Source: JAGXTF01 sp044224315 (GTDB taxonomy: Bacteria > Bacteroidota > Bacteroidia > NS11-12g > UBA955). Taken from it: a stretch of 64,000 nt of DNA. Positions 42,678-52,735 of the stretch are shown here, in pieces. The DNA lies in the NCBI GenBank assembly GCA_044224315.1, contig JBGAKR010000001.1, forward strand, positions 1,240,001 through 1,304,000. The letters are read 5' to 3'. The stretch's first letter is position 1. Every line of letters starts with the position of its first letter. Position numbers and translations under genes: made by a program. Under the pieces are notes generated by a model that was not told the DNA's origin, did no database searches, and worked only from the letters and a program-made list of their open reading frames with translations.

Positions 42678-45600
42678 GTGCGATTTAAGATTTATCGCGA
42701 TGGAGTTTATATAGGAAGCACCAAAGCTAATGGTGTGGGCAATCACTTCTATGAAGATTTTGGCGGAGCACCCCTAAAAATTCATGAATACGCAGTAGCT
42801 GCAATAGTAATTCGCAATAAAAACGAGTTTTCATCTCGCCGCAGTTCGGCCTATGCTACCTTCCCTGTGCTGGATGCCGTTGCAACATTCACAGCCAATC
42901 CGATGGTTGGTTTTGATAAAATGAATCTGGCATTTTCATATACCAGCAAAGGCGCAGAAAAATATCGCATTTATCGCACCTATAATTCTTCGCAATTATT
43001 GATTAAAGAAATTACCTCCCGCCACGATGGTGTGAATCCGGAATACATTGCATTCGAAGATTTTACGGGTTCGCCGGGCAGCAATTATACCTATCAGGTA
43101 ATTGCAGTTACCAACCGGTTTAATAAAGAATATGTTTCGGCATCGGTTTCGCAGCTAAATGCCGGTGGTGTGCAATTTCCGGTATTGTCTTCGCCCTATA
43201 ATTTAACCGCCACAAATGATAAAACCAATTATATTCAATTAAAGTGGGAACACAGATCGCCTTCAATTACCAATTTTAAAGTATATAAATCGGGGCAATT
43301 ATTGGCAACCTTAAATGGCAACCAACGCAGCTATACCGATTTAAATCCTGCTCCTTCACCTTGCACCGACTATACAGTACAGGCGCAGATTACCATTACT
43401 TCTGGCAATCCTACAGGTACTTATACCAGCGGCGCGGCCAGTGCATCTGGCACTACCGATGTTTTGCAAAAGCAGCGCTTTTTAATTCCATGTAACTCTA
43501 CGAGCTATATGAGTAATGGATATTCTGGTGTTGATTTTAACGGCAGTTTTGCAGCCTATGGAACCTACAGTAGCAACCAGGTAACCGTGCATAAATTAAA
43601 TGCAGATAATACCTGGACACAAACCCAGGTTATATCAGGCCCAGCAAACTCGGCATTTGGCAGAAAGCTTGCGCTGGATGGGGATATTCTGATTGTTGGG
43701 GCTCCTAATTATAATTCAAATGCGGGCAATGTGTATGTATATAAATTTAACAGCAGTACCCAATTATTTGAATATTATAGAGAATTTAATTTCGGTTTAA
43801 CCAACACGCTAATGGGCACTGCCGTTGATGTGTGCAAAGTAAGTTCTACCCTGTATAATATAGTTTTTACCGGCCCGGGATATGATTCATACAGCGGACT
43901 CTTTTACGCATATCAGCTAAATATTAGTACGGGCTCTATAACCAATATTACAGCCATTACCGGAGGAACAACCCGCAATGCAGGTTTTGGTGATGCGGCG
44001 GCCATCACTGCAAATTTTATTGCCGTTTCGCGCCCATTTGCAAATTCTTACGCCGGCGATGTTTACAAACTGACTTTGTCTGGCACTACTGCATCCGCCC
44101 CCACATATATCAATGGCTCCAATACTGCCGGTGAATTATTCGGAAGATCTCTATCGGGTTATAACAACGAATTGCTGGTGGGTGCACCCCAAGGTGATGT
44201 AGGCCTGGGTACAACCTATTGGTTTAATAATGTATCAACTGCCAGCCCCACCAAAGTGGAAATTTTTCAGCCCTCTGGCGACTATGGATCGGGCGATGAA
44301 TTTGGCAATTCGGTATACCTCTATGGTACACGTGTCATCATAGGTTCGCGTTATCACAGCTATATAAAAAGTGCTTCGGAAATCTATTCATACATCGGTG
44401 CAGCCTATGTATTCTCGCGCAGCGGAAACACCTGGACGCTGCAAAACCGCTTGCATTCAAACAAACGCATCACCTCGGGCTATTTTGGCGAAGCCGTAGC
44501 AATCCGCGATGGAAATGCATTTGTTTCTCAACCCTACTGGTCCGAGGTAAATACCTACGATGGCATCATTCACCATTTTCAACTGAGTGGGGGCACTTTT
44601 GTGGAAAATGCCGATCGTAAAGAAATTACCTCCCTTGCCGCCAGCGACGGGGCTTACCCCAATCAGTGCCTGCTGCAGTGGACCTTTACCGGCACCACTT
44701 CTACTGTAAAAGAATTCCAGATTTTCCGCGACGATATTTTTATCGGTACCGCCGATCCCGGAAAAGATAAATATTTTGATAAAGAGGGTACACCCGGCAA
44801 AAAACATGTGTACTCTGTAATGGCGGTGTATACCGATGGTGTAAATGGTGCACCCGTTGCCGACCAGGGTTACCGTCTGGGCAATGGCGAAATTCAGGGC
44901 CAGGTGGTTACCTACCAAACCGGAGACGGGGTTCCGGGTGTTATTATTACCGCCCGTGCTACCATCGATGGGGATATATACGAATTCCGCGATACCACCG
45001 ATGAAACCGGAAATTATATAATCGAAAATGTATACTACGGCGATGTGGCCAACTATGTGGTTAGCCCCTATTTTGAAGGGCATAGTTTTGAAAAAGATAC
45101 CCTCAGCGCCAAATTAAAACCCACCGTTACCCAGGCATTCCTATCTCCATTCCGCGATTTAAATGCCTACCTCATCAGTGGAAATGTAAAACGCGCCAAT
45201 GTGGGTTGCGGCCTGGATAGCATTAAACTGCGCCTTAAAATTTATACCCTGAGTGGTACCTCAGAAAAAACAGGCTATACCAATAAAAACGGGGATTATG
45301 CTTTTGTAATTGATCCGTTTAACCTGCAAATCAATAAATATGTTTTACTCATAGATAAAAGCCAGCGCAAAGACAACAATCCGTCTACCCTGGAATTGTA
45401 TTACCAATGGAGCCTCGACTCGCTGGTAATTCCGCGCAATACCATTAAATCAAACATTGTGCAGGATATAACCGATAACCTTACCTACCCGGTTAAAATG
45501 TCGGTTGAAAGCAGCTGTGGTTTATTGGGCACCATGAAATTTACCTACCTGGTAAAAAGTACCGATGGCTGCTACGAGCAATCGTTTTTAAGTGCCGATA

Positions 45601-47357
45601 ATGGCATATTTACCGCCAACCTGCCCCCACTTGATTACAAGATTGTGGTATCGGATATACTGCCTTTAAACTCGGCCAATATACCTATTGTTGATTACCT
45701 GAAAGTAAGGCCGCGCGAACTGATGCTGGCCAGCATGCACCGCGATAGTTTGCAGAATAAAAAGAAACTGGGCCAAAACCCCACCCTTACTGTGCCCTTT
45801 ATTTACCACAAATCGCCGCAGATTAAATTCGCAGGCATTGGCCGCCACTTGTGCAACGACCCCGCCATGCCGGCACTCTACAACCAGGGCTCCGATACCA
45901 CAACCGATATTTCGGTGGTAGAAGTATTTAACGGAGTAGAATGCCCGGTAAATGAAGGTCTGATTGTGGTGCGCAATACCGGCGCCACTTCGGCCGACTC
46001 GGTGCAACTGCAGTACTCTAAAACCCTGGGCGGTTTTCCGCAATACCACTGGACTGTGGGCGACCCGGCCATTATTAAACCCTATCAAAAATACCTCATT
46101 GCCGAGTACCATACCGTAAGCGATGGTTTCCTGGGCGAGAATATCCAAAACATGATTATTTTTGGCACCCGCCCCCAACCGGGCAATGATGTGCTGGTGA
46201 AAAATGATGGCAACGGATTGCAATTGCCCCTGGCCATTCTGCGCGATCCACCGGGCGATGAAAGCCAAAGCTGGATAGAGAAAGGCACCACCTTTACCCG
46301 CCACTTTACAATGAGTGACCAAAACAGCGGCTATGTAGGCGCTGCAGGTAAAACTGGTTTTGCATTCTTTGGCATTGGCGCTGTTATCGAGGCCTCATTC
46401 AAAGGCGGCGGTGGCAGTGGGCGCAGGGCCGAAATGGAAGTAACCGTTACCACCCGCCAAAAAATCTCCACCTCGGGCAATAGCGGTATAGACAATGCTT
46501 TCAATAGCGATTACCTGGTGGGCGATCAGGCCGATGTGATTGTGGGTGCCGGCCTGGCTATGACCATGGGTATTGCCGACGAAATTTACCTGAAACAGGA
46601 TTGCAGCCTGGGCCGCCGTACCCTGGTTACCATACAACCCAATGGGGTTAAAACCACCTGGGTGTATACCGTTACCCAAATCGAACGCCTCATTGCCGAT
46701 TATACCACCATGCTCTCCGATGAAATTGACCTGAGCATCACTTACCCCGGCAAATCCCTGGCAGAGGCACGCCGCGAGGTACAAACCATTATCGACAATT
46801 GGAAAAATGTGCTGCGCTACCACCGCGAAGCCTCGGCTCCGTTCCTGCAACTCTGCGATAAAAATAATTACAATTACCTGCCCGAACCCTTCCGCACCAA
46901 TGCCAAAGATTGGGTAGATAAAGGCTTTTGCTCCGAAATTGGTTCGTACAAAAGAATTGATGGCATAGAGTTCTTTACCATGAAACCCCGCGATCCGGCC
47001 CACCCCGAAAACGATATTCAATGGACCGAAGACCTTATGACCAAATACCGAAAAGTAAACCAGTTTGTACGCGACCTCGGCGATGAAGATTTTCAAAGCG
47101 AATTTCCCGCCGGCCGTGCATTTTCGCAAGACCGCCTGGATGATGTAAATATCGATGCGGAATACATTGTGCAATACGGGGCCGATGCGGAAAACATCAC
47201 CTTTGCGGGTCAAACCTCCATTGAAAAAGAGATTTCGGTTCAAAAATCCAAATCGCGTTCCTATATCCAAAATACCTTCTTCGAGTCGGAATTATACATG
47301 GGCCTGATACAGGAAGTGGAAGTAAAACTGAGTACAGGAGCTAAGCGCCGGCTATAA
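42678..47357 (+). CDS. Giant T9SS surface protein, part 2 (middle segment, frameshifted at both ends)
   Basis: 1559 residues as listed from an arbitrary GTG; the same frame is open upstream through 42612 and encodes the missing half of an FN3 module, so this has no real start. It holds FN3 modules (FKIYRDGVYIGS, NFKVYKSGQLLATL), a second FG-GAP propeller (about residues 270-620, FGRKLALDGDILIVGAPNYN, FGNSVYLYGTRVIIGSRY), carboxypeptidase-regulatory-like modules (QGQVVTYQTGDGVPGVIITA) and a large unassigned region containing LRDPPGDESQSWIEKGT and SFKGGGGSGRR. It closes with AKRRL at 47357, out of frame with the clear continuation LSAGYNFEYEQE. Confidence 0.85.
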   Translation: MRFKIYRDGVYIGSTKANGVGNHFYEDFGGAPLKIHEYAVAAIVIRNKNEFSSRRSSAYATFPVLDAVATFTANPMVGFDKMNLAFSYTSKGAEKYRIYRTYNSSQLLIKEITSRHDGVNPEYIAFEDFTGSPGSNYTYQVIAVTNRFNKEYVSASVSQLNAGGVQFPVLSSPYNLTATNDKTNYIQLKWEHRSPSITNFKVYKSGQLLATLNGNQRSYTDLNPAPSPCTDYTVQAQITITSGNPTGTYTSGAASASGTTDVLQKQRFLIPCNSTSYMSNGYSGVDFNGSFAAYGTYSSNQVTVHKLNADNTWTQTQVISGPANSAFGRKLALDGDILIVGAPNYNSNAGNVYVYKFNSSTQLFEYYREFNFGLTNTLMGTAVDVCKVSSTLYNIVFTGPGYDSYSGLFYAYQLNISTGSITNITAITGGTTRNAGFGDAAAITANFIAVSRPFANSYAGDVYKLTLSGTTASAPTYINGSNTAGELFGRSLSGYNNELLVGAPQGDVGLGTTYWFNNVSTASPTKVEIFQPSGDYGSGDEFGNSVYLYGTRVIIGSRYHSYIKSASEIYSYIGAAYVFSRSGNTWTLQNRLHSNKRITSGYFGEAVAIRDGNAFVSQPYWSEVNTYDGIIHHFQLSGGTFVENADRKEITSLAASDGAYPNQCLLQWTFTGTTSTVKEFQIFRDDIFIGTADPGKDKYFDKEGTPGKKHVYSVMAVYTDGVNGAPVADQGYRLGNGEIQGQVVTYQTGDGVPGVIITARATIDGDIYEFRDTTDETGNYIIENVYYGDVANYVVSPYFEGHSFEKDTLSAKLKPTVTQAFLSPFRDLNAYLISGNVKRANVGCGLDSIKLRLKIYTLSGTSEKTGYTNKNGDYAFVIDPFNLQINKYVLLIDKSQRKDNNPSTLELYYQWSLDSLVIPRNTIKSNIVQDITDNLTYPVKMSVESSCGLLGTMKFTYLVKSTDGCYEQSFLSADNGIFTANLPPLDYKIVVSDILPLNSANIPIVDYLKVRPRELMLASMHRDSLQNKKKLGQNPTLTVPFIYHKSPQIKFAGIGRHLCNDPAMPALYNQGSDTTTDISVVEVFNGVECPVNEGLIVVRNTGATSADSVQLQYSKTLGGFPQYHWTVGDPAIIKPYQKYLIAEYHTVSDGFLGENIQNMIIFGTRPQPGNDVLVKNDGNGLQLPLAILRDPPGDESQSWIEKGTTFTRHFTMSDQNSGYVGAAGKTGFAFFGIGAVIEASFKGGGGSGRRAEMEVTVTTRQKISTSGNSGIDNAFNSDYLVGDQADVIVGAGLAMTMGIADEIYLKQDCSLGRRTLVTIQPNGVKTTWVYTVTQIERLIADYTTMLSDEIDLSITYPGKSLAEARREVQTIIDNWKNVLRYHREASAPFLQLCDKNNYNYLPEPFRTNAKDWVDKGFCSEIGSYKRIDGIEFFTMKPRDPAHPENDIQWTEDLMTKYRKVNQFVRDLGDEDFQSEFPAGRAFSQDRLDDVNIDAEYIVQYGADAENITFAGQTSIEKEISVQKSKSRSYIQNTFFESELYMGLIQEVEVKLSTGAKRRL

Positions 47358-47406
47358 TTTTGAATACGAACAGGAAACCACCAATACCATCGATACCCAG
47401 CAAACT

Positions 47407-50400
47407 GTGGGTTACCTGCTGCAGGATAATGATGCCGGTGACCAGTTTAGCGTAAACATTTTCCGCGGGGTAGACCCGGCGCATACGCCCTATTTCTGGA
47501 CCTTTGGCGGCCGTTCATCCTGCCCCAACGAGCCCTTTACCATCCCGCGCGATCAGGCCCAGATTACCCTCGAGTCGGCCGATGGAAAAGGCTTCAACAC
47601 GGTGCAGCAGGATATTCCGCCCGATCAGGTAATTGCTTACCCCGTAAAAATGTCAAACCTGGCCCCGGCTTACTTCAACGAGTCGCGATACTTTAGCCTT
47701 TCGCTGGTGCAAAACTCCAATAAGTTTGGCGCCATTGTAGAGTCGCAGGGCATACGCCTGGGCGAGGCCCAGTACCGCATGCCGCCTACCGAACCCATAT
47801 ATACCTATGCCTACGTTTCAAAAGGTTCGCAGTTTTACGATTACGACGATATTGTACTTACCATGACCCCCACCTGCCCGGATAACAGCATCTCTAACCA
47901 CCAGAGCAACGACCTGCTGATTGAGGCCCACTTCCGCCACGAGTGCAGCAATGTAAGCATTGTAGAACCCGGCGATAACTGGGTAATCAAAAAAGCAGGT
48001 ACCACCACCGCAAACGAATCTGTAATTGTATACGTTTCGGATTACGACCTTACCAACCCCAAATTGCAAAGCGTTACGCTGCAATACAGGCTCGTTGGTT
48101 CAAGCGAAGGATGGCGGGACTACAAAACCCTCACCAAGGCGCAATTGCAGGCTTATTACGAAGAAAACAAGGCTACCTATAAAGAACCCAAATACCCCTT
48201 TGTGTTTGATATTAAAAACAACGATGTATTTATCGATGGTACTTATGAGCTGCGCGCCATGAATACCTGCGGCACAGCGGGCTTTGTGTTCTCAAACGTA
48301 ATTACGGGTAAGGTAGACCGGGCCAATCTTAGCCTCTTTGGCTCACCTTTGCCCAATGACGGATTGCTGAGCCTGGGCGATGAAATTTCGGTGGCGTTTA
48401 ACAAAAATGTACAGTGCGCCCGCATCAAAAACGGGGTAAACTATGTGTTTATGCGCAAGCGCGACAGTGCCATCATCAACATGCAACACAGCTGCTTTGG
48501 CAACAAAATTATCTTTACCATCCTGGATTCCATTCCCCTGCTGGATGGTGAAACCATAGTAGCCAAGGTTATGGGCGTGCAGGATCTGGCCGGCAATACC
48601 CTGGCCAAACCCATAGTGTGGGAGTTTGAGGTAAGCTACAACCCTGTATACTGGAACCCCAGCAAGCTGGTGCTGAACATGTACCGCAACAGCCGCGATA
48701 CCATTACGGCCAACCTGCTCAATACCGGTGTGGGAACCCATGGCTTTACCCTTACTTCTAAAAACCAACCCTGGCTCAATCCCTTTGCCATCAGCAACTT
48801 TGTGCCACCAAGCGGCCAAAAGGTAGACCTGCGCTTTAACGCCACCGGTCTGCCCCTGGGTGTGTACTACGATACCCTGCGCGCCAAGGTAAACGGCTTT
48901 ACCACCGAACTGCTGCCGGTAGAATTGCATGTACTGGCCGCCCCGCCAGTGTGGACACTTACCCAAAATAAGTACGAAAGCAGCGAAACCTTTATCTGCA
49001 ACTTCGATAAAGACTCTGGCGGTGTCCTCTCGGACGATACCATGGACCGCATTGCGGCTTACATAGGCAGCGAACTGCGCGGGGTAGCCAATATTACCCG
49101 CAGCGGCAATTATTACCGCGCACTCATTACCATACAGGGCAATGATGCTGACAATGGCCGCGAAATCGATTTCCGCGTATGGGATGCCAGCGCCGGTACT
49201 GAGTACGATGGCCATGTGCGCAGCGGCGCCACCTATACCTCAAACAAGGTAGACGGCAGCACCGTAACCCCCCGCATTCTGGATGTAAGCACTGTGGCGG
49301 ATAGCGCCCGCTACATACGCCTTACCAAAGGCTGGAACCACCTGGCATTTAATACCACCATGGCCGATATGCGGGTAGACAAAGTGCTGCGCAACCTGCA
49401 CAGCGCCGAAGGCGACCTCATCAAATCGCAAGACAAAACGGCCAGCTACTCACCCGCCAACCGCCAGTGGATCAGCACCGATGCCGGCCTCAAAACCCTG
49501 GATGCCAAAACGGGTTACATGATTTTTGTTTCGCGCAACGATTCTCTCCGCATCAGTGGTAAAAATGCCGAACCCGAGCTTACCGTGCTCAACAAAGGCT
49601 GGACCCTCATTGGCAACATTGCCCAAAAAGATGTGCCGGTAAACGAGGCATACGGTTTCACCAACCTCAGCAACGGAGCCATTATGAAAAACTTCAGCCA
49701 ATCGTTCTCGTACGACAGTGCCAGCAAAACCTGGAGTGGTCCGGCTGCGGTGCAAACCAACAGCAGTTACTGGCTGCGCAATGGCAAGTTTGGAACCGTT
49801 ACCCCCCGCGCCAACAATGCCGATACCACCTGCGCCACCCTCAATATTGCCAATTACGACAAAACCATCAACCTCTTTGGCATAGTGCTCATCAATGGGG
49901 TAGAAATGTCTACTTCAGATATTAAAGTGCGCGCCCTAATCAACGGGGAGTGTCGCGGTACCGGCCAGCTTGAGTACAATGCCATTCTCAAACGCTACGT
50001 ACTTAGCATGCTGGTATACCACGTAAACGATGGCGACAAGGTGAGCTTTAAACTGGTACGCCCCGATGGCAGCACCCTGGATATGCCCCGCACCATTACC
50101 TTCACCGCCAACTACGCCTGGGGCACGCCCGACAATCCGTTTATCTTTACCAACGGTACCGAGGGTCTCAGCACCAAGCCTGTAACCCAGCGCATTACCC
50201 AGGCCAAGGCTTACCCTGTGCCCTTCACCTCCGACCTTAAACTGGATGTAAGCCTCACCCGCAACCAAAAAATTACGGTAGAACTCATAGACCAACTGGG
50301 CCGCATCCTCAGCACCCAAAGCCTGCAGGCCCGCGAAGGCGACAACACCTTTACCTTCAACGCCAGCGCAGCCTACGTGCCCGGCATCTACTTCCTCCGC

Positions 50401-50448
50401 CTCAGCACCGGCAAAACCCAAACCGTAATCCGCATCATCAAACAGTAG
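47407..50448 (+). CDS. Giant T9SS surface protein, part 3 (C-terminal, with sorting domain)
   Basis: 1013 residues as listed; the frame is open back to 47341 and carries the true continuation of part 2. It contains GGRSSCPNEPFTIPRDQ (a Cys-Pro module seen in large Bacteroidota surface proteins), an Ig-like module (LPNDGLLSLGDEISVAFNKN, 335-440), more beta-rich modules, and ends with a type A T9SS sorting domain (AYPVPFTSDLKLDVS, GIYFLRLSTGKTQTVIRIIKQ). The sorting domain shows that the intact protein would be secreted by T9SS. GC content here is far above that of part 1. A strong terminator follows the stop. Confidence 0.88.
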   Translation: MGYLLQDNDAGDQFSVNIFRGVDPAHTPYFWTFGGRSSCPNEPFTIPRDQAQITLESADGKGFNTVQQDIPPDQVIAYPVKMSNLAPAYFNESRYFSLSLVQNSNKFGAIVESQGIRLGEAQYRMPPTEPIYTYAYVSKGSQFYDYDDIVLTMTPTCPDNSISNHQSNDLLIEAHFRHECSNVSIVEPGDNWVIKKAGTTTANESVIVYVSDYDLTNPKLQSVTLQYRLVGSSEGWRDYKTLTKAQLQAYYEENKATYKEPKYPFVFDIKNNDVFIDGTYELRAMNTCGTAGFVFSNVITGKVDRANLSLFGSPLPNDGLLSLGDEISVAFNKNVQCARIKNGVNYVFMRKRDSAIINMQHSCFGNKIIFTILDSIPLLDGETIVAKVMGVQDLAGNTLAKPIVWEFEVSYNPVYWNPSKLVLNMYRNSRDTITANLLNTGVGTHGFTLTSKNQPWLNPFAISNFVPPSGQKVDLRFNATGLPLGVYYDTLRAKVNGFTTELLPVELHVLAAPPVWTLTQNKYESSETFICNFDKDSGGVLSDDTMDRIAAYIGSELRGVANITRSGNYYRALITIQGNDADNGREIDFRVWDASAGTEYDGHVRSGATYTSNKVDGSTVTPRILDVSTVADSARYIRLTKGWNHLAFNTTMADMRVDKVLRNLHSAEGDLIKSQDKTASYSPANRQWISTDAGLKTLDAKTGYMIFVSRNDSLRISGKNAEPELTVLNKGWTLIGNIAQKDVPVNEAYGFTNLSNGAIMKNFSQSFSYDSASKTWSGPAAVQTNSSYWLRNGKFGTVTPRANNADTTCATLNIANYDKTINLFGIVLINGVEMSTSDIKVRALINGECRGTGQLEYNAILKRYVLSMLVYHVNDGDKVSFKLVRPDGSTLDMPRTITFTANYAWGTPDNPFIFTNGTEGLSTKPVTQRITQAKAYPVPFTSDLKLDVSLTRNQKITVELIDQLGRILSTQSLQAREGDNTFTFNASAAYVPGIYFLRLSTGKTQTVIRIIKQ

Positions 50449-50476
50449 TTTCTATCCATATTTTTTCCTCAAAACC

Positions 50477-50507
50477 AAAAAACCCGGAAGTGATTCCGGG
50501 TTTTTTT
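50477..50507 (+). terminator. Intrinsic terminator of the giant gene
   Basis: AAAACCCGGAA (50479-50489) pairs with TTCCGGGTTTT (50494-50504) around GTGA, followed by a T run. Because the stem is flanked by A and T runs it also works for the convergent AlbA_2 gene. Confidence 0.88.
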
Positions 50508-50525
50508 GGGGGGTGGGGGTGAAGG

Positions 50526-51410
50526 TTATATATATTTATTTTCGAGTATGTCTTTAAAAAAGGCTTTACCGAATATTGGATTTGCATTGTCACAGTATAT
50601 CTCCCACTCAATAAAATTTTCGGAATCATAGAAATATTTCTGAAGTTCTATATTCTTTAATTTCATTTTGGTTAAAGGCAAAATAGGTTCATATCGTTCT
50701 GGCCAGAATGTTGCCAAAGTGGAATGTGGGTTAATCATTTCTTTTTTGGAATTGCTTAAAACACATTCTAGCATTTCATCATTGATAATGTTAAATTTAG
50801 ATACATGACGGAAATCAACACTAATTCTAGATAACCTCACAATCACTTTCAAATAGTTTGCATACACTGGACCATTGTTAACTGCATATATGTCTAATGT
50901 GTTATTCGTGATTTTAAATTTTAGGTCTATTTTTGGGTTTTTAGATCTGTTTAGTATATCTCGAATTTCATAATCGTGCATAGCTTCTGAAATGCAATTA
51001 TATCTTTTGTAATACCTCTTGTCTGCTGCCTGATGGGCTGTATCACTTTTTGGTATATCAATTACATAAACTGTTTCATTATCAGTTATGGTAATGGGAA
51101 AAATAACCACTCCAGAAATCCTTGGTTGAATTTTATCATTAATTATATTCTGTATCCATTCCATCGAAAAATCTTTGGAGTTAACAGGGTTTATTTCTAT
51201 TTCACTAGTTACACCCGTTTTTATTTCCTTAATTCCATAAATAATCTGTCCGCCATCAGAATTCGCCATAGCACTTACATCTTTAGATATTTCATCAGTT
51301 TTATTATTTTGTTTACCCAATGCACCTGCAGCTTTGTATTCCAGGTGCAAGCTTTCCTCAGTTTTGTTAAAGATTAGGGAATTAAGATAGTCGATATTGT
51401 ATTCTTTCAT
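50526..51410 (-). CDS. AlbA_2 (Schlafen-like) putative ATP/DNA-binding protein
   Basis: 294 residues. The N-terminal 150 residues match the AlbA_2/Schlafen AAA_4 domain: EESLHLEYKAAGA, the SAMANSDGGQIIYGIKE motif and RYYKRYNCISEAM. The C-terminal half (LDIYAVNNGPVYANYLKVIV) is beta-rich and unassigned. Proteins with this domain occur as regulators and in phage-defence loci. AT-rich like its neighbour gene 51611-52573, 200 nt upstream in the same direction. No own promoter found; probably co-transcribed. Confidence 0.85.
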   Translation of the reverse strand: MKEYNIDYLNSLIFNKTEESLHLEYKAAGALGKQNNKTDEISKDVSAMANSDGGQIIYGIKEIKTGVTSEIEINPVNSKDFSMEWIQNIINDKIQPRISGVVIFPITITDNETVYVIDIPKSDTAHQAADKRYYKRYNCISEAMHDYEIRDILNRSKNPKIDLKFKITNNTLDIYAVNNGPVYANYLKVIVRLSRISVDFRHVSKFNIINDEMLECVLSNSKKEMINPHSTLATFWPERYEPILPLTKMKLKNIELQKYFYDSENFIEWEIYCDNANPIFGKAFFKDILENKYI

Positions 51411-51610
51411 TATAGACTGTTTATCTATGTTTTAAATCGTTTTTTGTCTTCTATTTGAAACAAATCACTCTTTCAGATTGACTAAGCGTCTTAAAGTAAA
51501 AATAAATTTCAAAATTTACTGCTTTTACTTTACTTTTTATGCTTTGAGCCAATATGTGCAATTGCAAGTTGTAATCTAGATGTGTATTCATTAAGGTGAG
51601 TAATTTGGAT

Positions 51611-52573
51611 TTATATTTCAATGAGGGGTAATTTTTTATACATAAAATCATACTTTAGTTTGGAACACTCTTGAAATTCTGTTGAAGTCACGAGGAGTTC
51701 AAAATTCATTTCAGGGTATTCACTTAATTCTTTGCGGCATTCCATGTAATGTTTATATACATTTATATTTTGTGTGATATTATTTTTTTCAATTGAAATG
51801 ATATCACCATCATTCTCCGATTCAAAAGTTAATTTATTTTTATCTATTTTGAGATTTCTAACAAAATATTTAATGGGTTGTAATATCCGATGCTCGGGGA
51901 GGTTTTTAAATGGTTTATTGTCTACGATAAATACAGCGATTGCATAACTCCAGTTTTTATTCTCTCGTATCGCTTTTACAATATTCACTCGCCAGGTTAT
52001 CAGCTTTCCCAATTTATTTGTGGTCACCATACAACCAATTAGTTCTTTATTAATTCTATTCTTTATTTCTATCTCGTGTATAATTTGCTCCTTAATTATA
52101 TCATTAGATAAAAATAGACAATTCAACATTGAGACCACAAGCTTGGGATTCAGAACCATAGATAATCCATAACTATATTGATCAGGATGTACCACATTAT
52201 TTCTATTTCTTCTTGCCCAATTCATTAATTCAGATATTTCTTTATCTGGTTCTTTTGAAGTTAGAGACTTTATTAAAGTGTCCAGTTTAACATCATAATC
52301 CTTTTTGTCTTTTAAAGGAATTCCAAGCTCCTTACAGCGCAATTTTATTGCCATTTCACCAATCAGCAACAATTTGGAAATAGCTTCATCAGCAGCAGGG
52401 TAGCAGTAATATGCATGAGCCACCAAGTGTTCGTAAACTCGATAACTATTAACTATATCTTCGGGAACATTTGGGTGAAAAGCCCCTCTAACTAATTCTT
52501 TTTCAATATACTTTTCGTAACTATCGTAGCCGAAGGTTTCCCATATAGGGTCTGGGGTGTGAAATTCCATCAT
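51611..52573 (-). CDS. Hypothetical protein with HEPN-like motif
   Basis: 320 residues from ATG 52573 (MMEFHTPDP); the longer frame to 52609 starts upstream of the promoter and is rejected. The region ELMNWARRNRNNVVHPDQYSYG has the Rx4-6H shape (RNRNNVVH) of HEPN domains, which are all-alpha RNases in toxin-antitoxin and defence systems. Preceding helices (YEHLVAHAYYCYPAADEAISKLLLIGEMAIK) suit a HEPN bundle of the DUF4145 kind. The C-terminal part (about 170-320) is unassigned. Domain assignment is tentative; no nuclease activity can be claimed. Confidence 0.6.
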   Translation of the reverse strand: MMEFHTPDPIWETFGYDSYEKYIEKELVRGAFHPNVPEDIVNSYRVYEHLVAHAYYCYPAADEAISKLLLIGEMAIKLRCKELGIPLKDKKDYDVKLDTLIKSLTSKEPDKEISELMNWARRNRNNVVHPDQYSYGLSMVLNPKLVVSMLNCLFLSNDIIKEQIIHEIEIKNRINKELIGCMVTTNKLGKLITWRVNIVKAIRENKNWSYAIAVFIVDNKPFKNLPEHRILQPIKYFVRNLKIDKNKLTFESENDGDIISIEKNNITQNINVYKHYMECRKELSEYPEMNFELLVTSTEFQECSKLKYDFMYKKLPLIEI

Positions 52574-52593
52574 TTTAAATATTGAATAATAAT

Positions 52594-52625
52594 CAAATCT
52601 ATTCGTCAAAATTAGTGAACTGCAA
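52594..52625 (-). promoter_or_regulatory. Promoter of the HEPN-like/AlbA_2 pair
   Basis: Minus strand TTG (52625-52623), 21 nt, TAGATTTG (52601-52594), 20 nt upstream of ATG 52573. A perfect -7 match. Confidence 0.65.
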
Positions 52626-52735
52626 GTATTTCCAATAGTTATATTCTTTGATTTCTACTAAATACTAGAAAATTTCGCATTTAATGCAGATAACGTTTAC
52701 TACATTTTGTATGATTTTTTTGGGTTTTTGCGAAA

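Noticed and set aside
42605..42680. Programmed frameshift signal at the giant-gene junction
   Set aside because: No slippery heptamer or downstream structure was apparent at either junction, so mutation or sequence error is favoured.
44457..47270. Long minus-strand frames opposite the giant gene (up to 291 codons)
   Set aside because: Low-complexity products rich in Gly/Ile/Phe, typical antisense shadows of a GC-skewed frame.
51451..51591. Possible 46-residue gene between the HEPN-like and AlbA_2 genes (minus strand)
   Set aside because: No promoter or family similarity; the amino-acid content looks like read-through of AT-rich DNA. Could be revisited with expression data.
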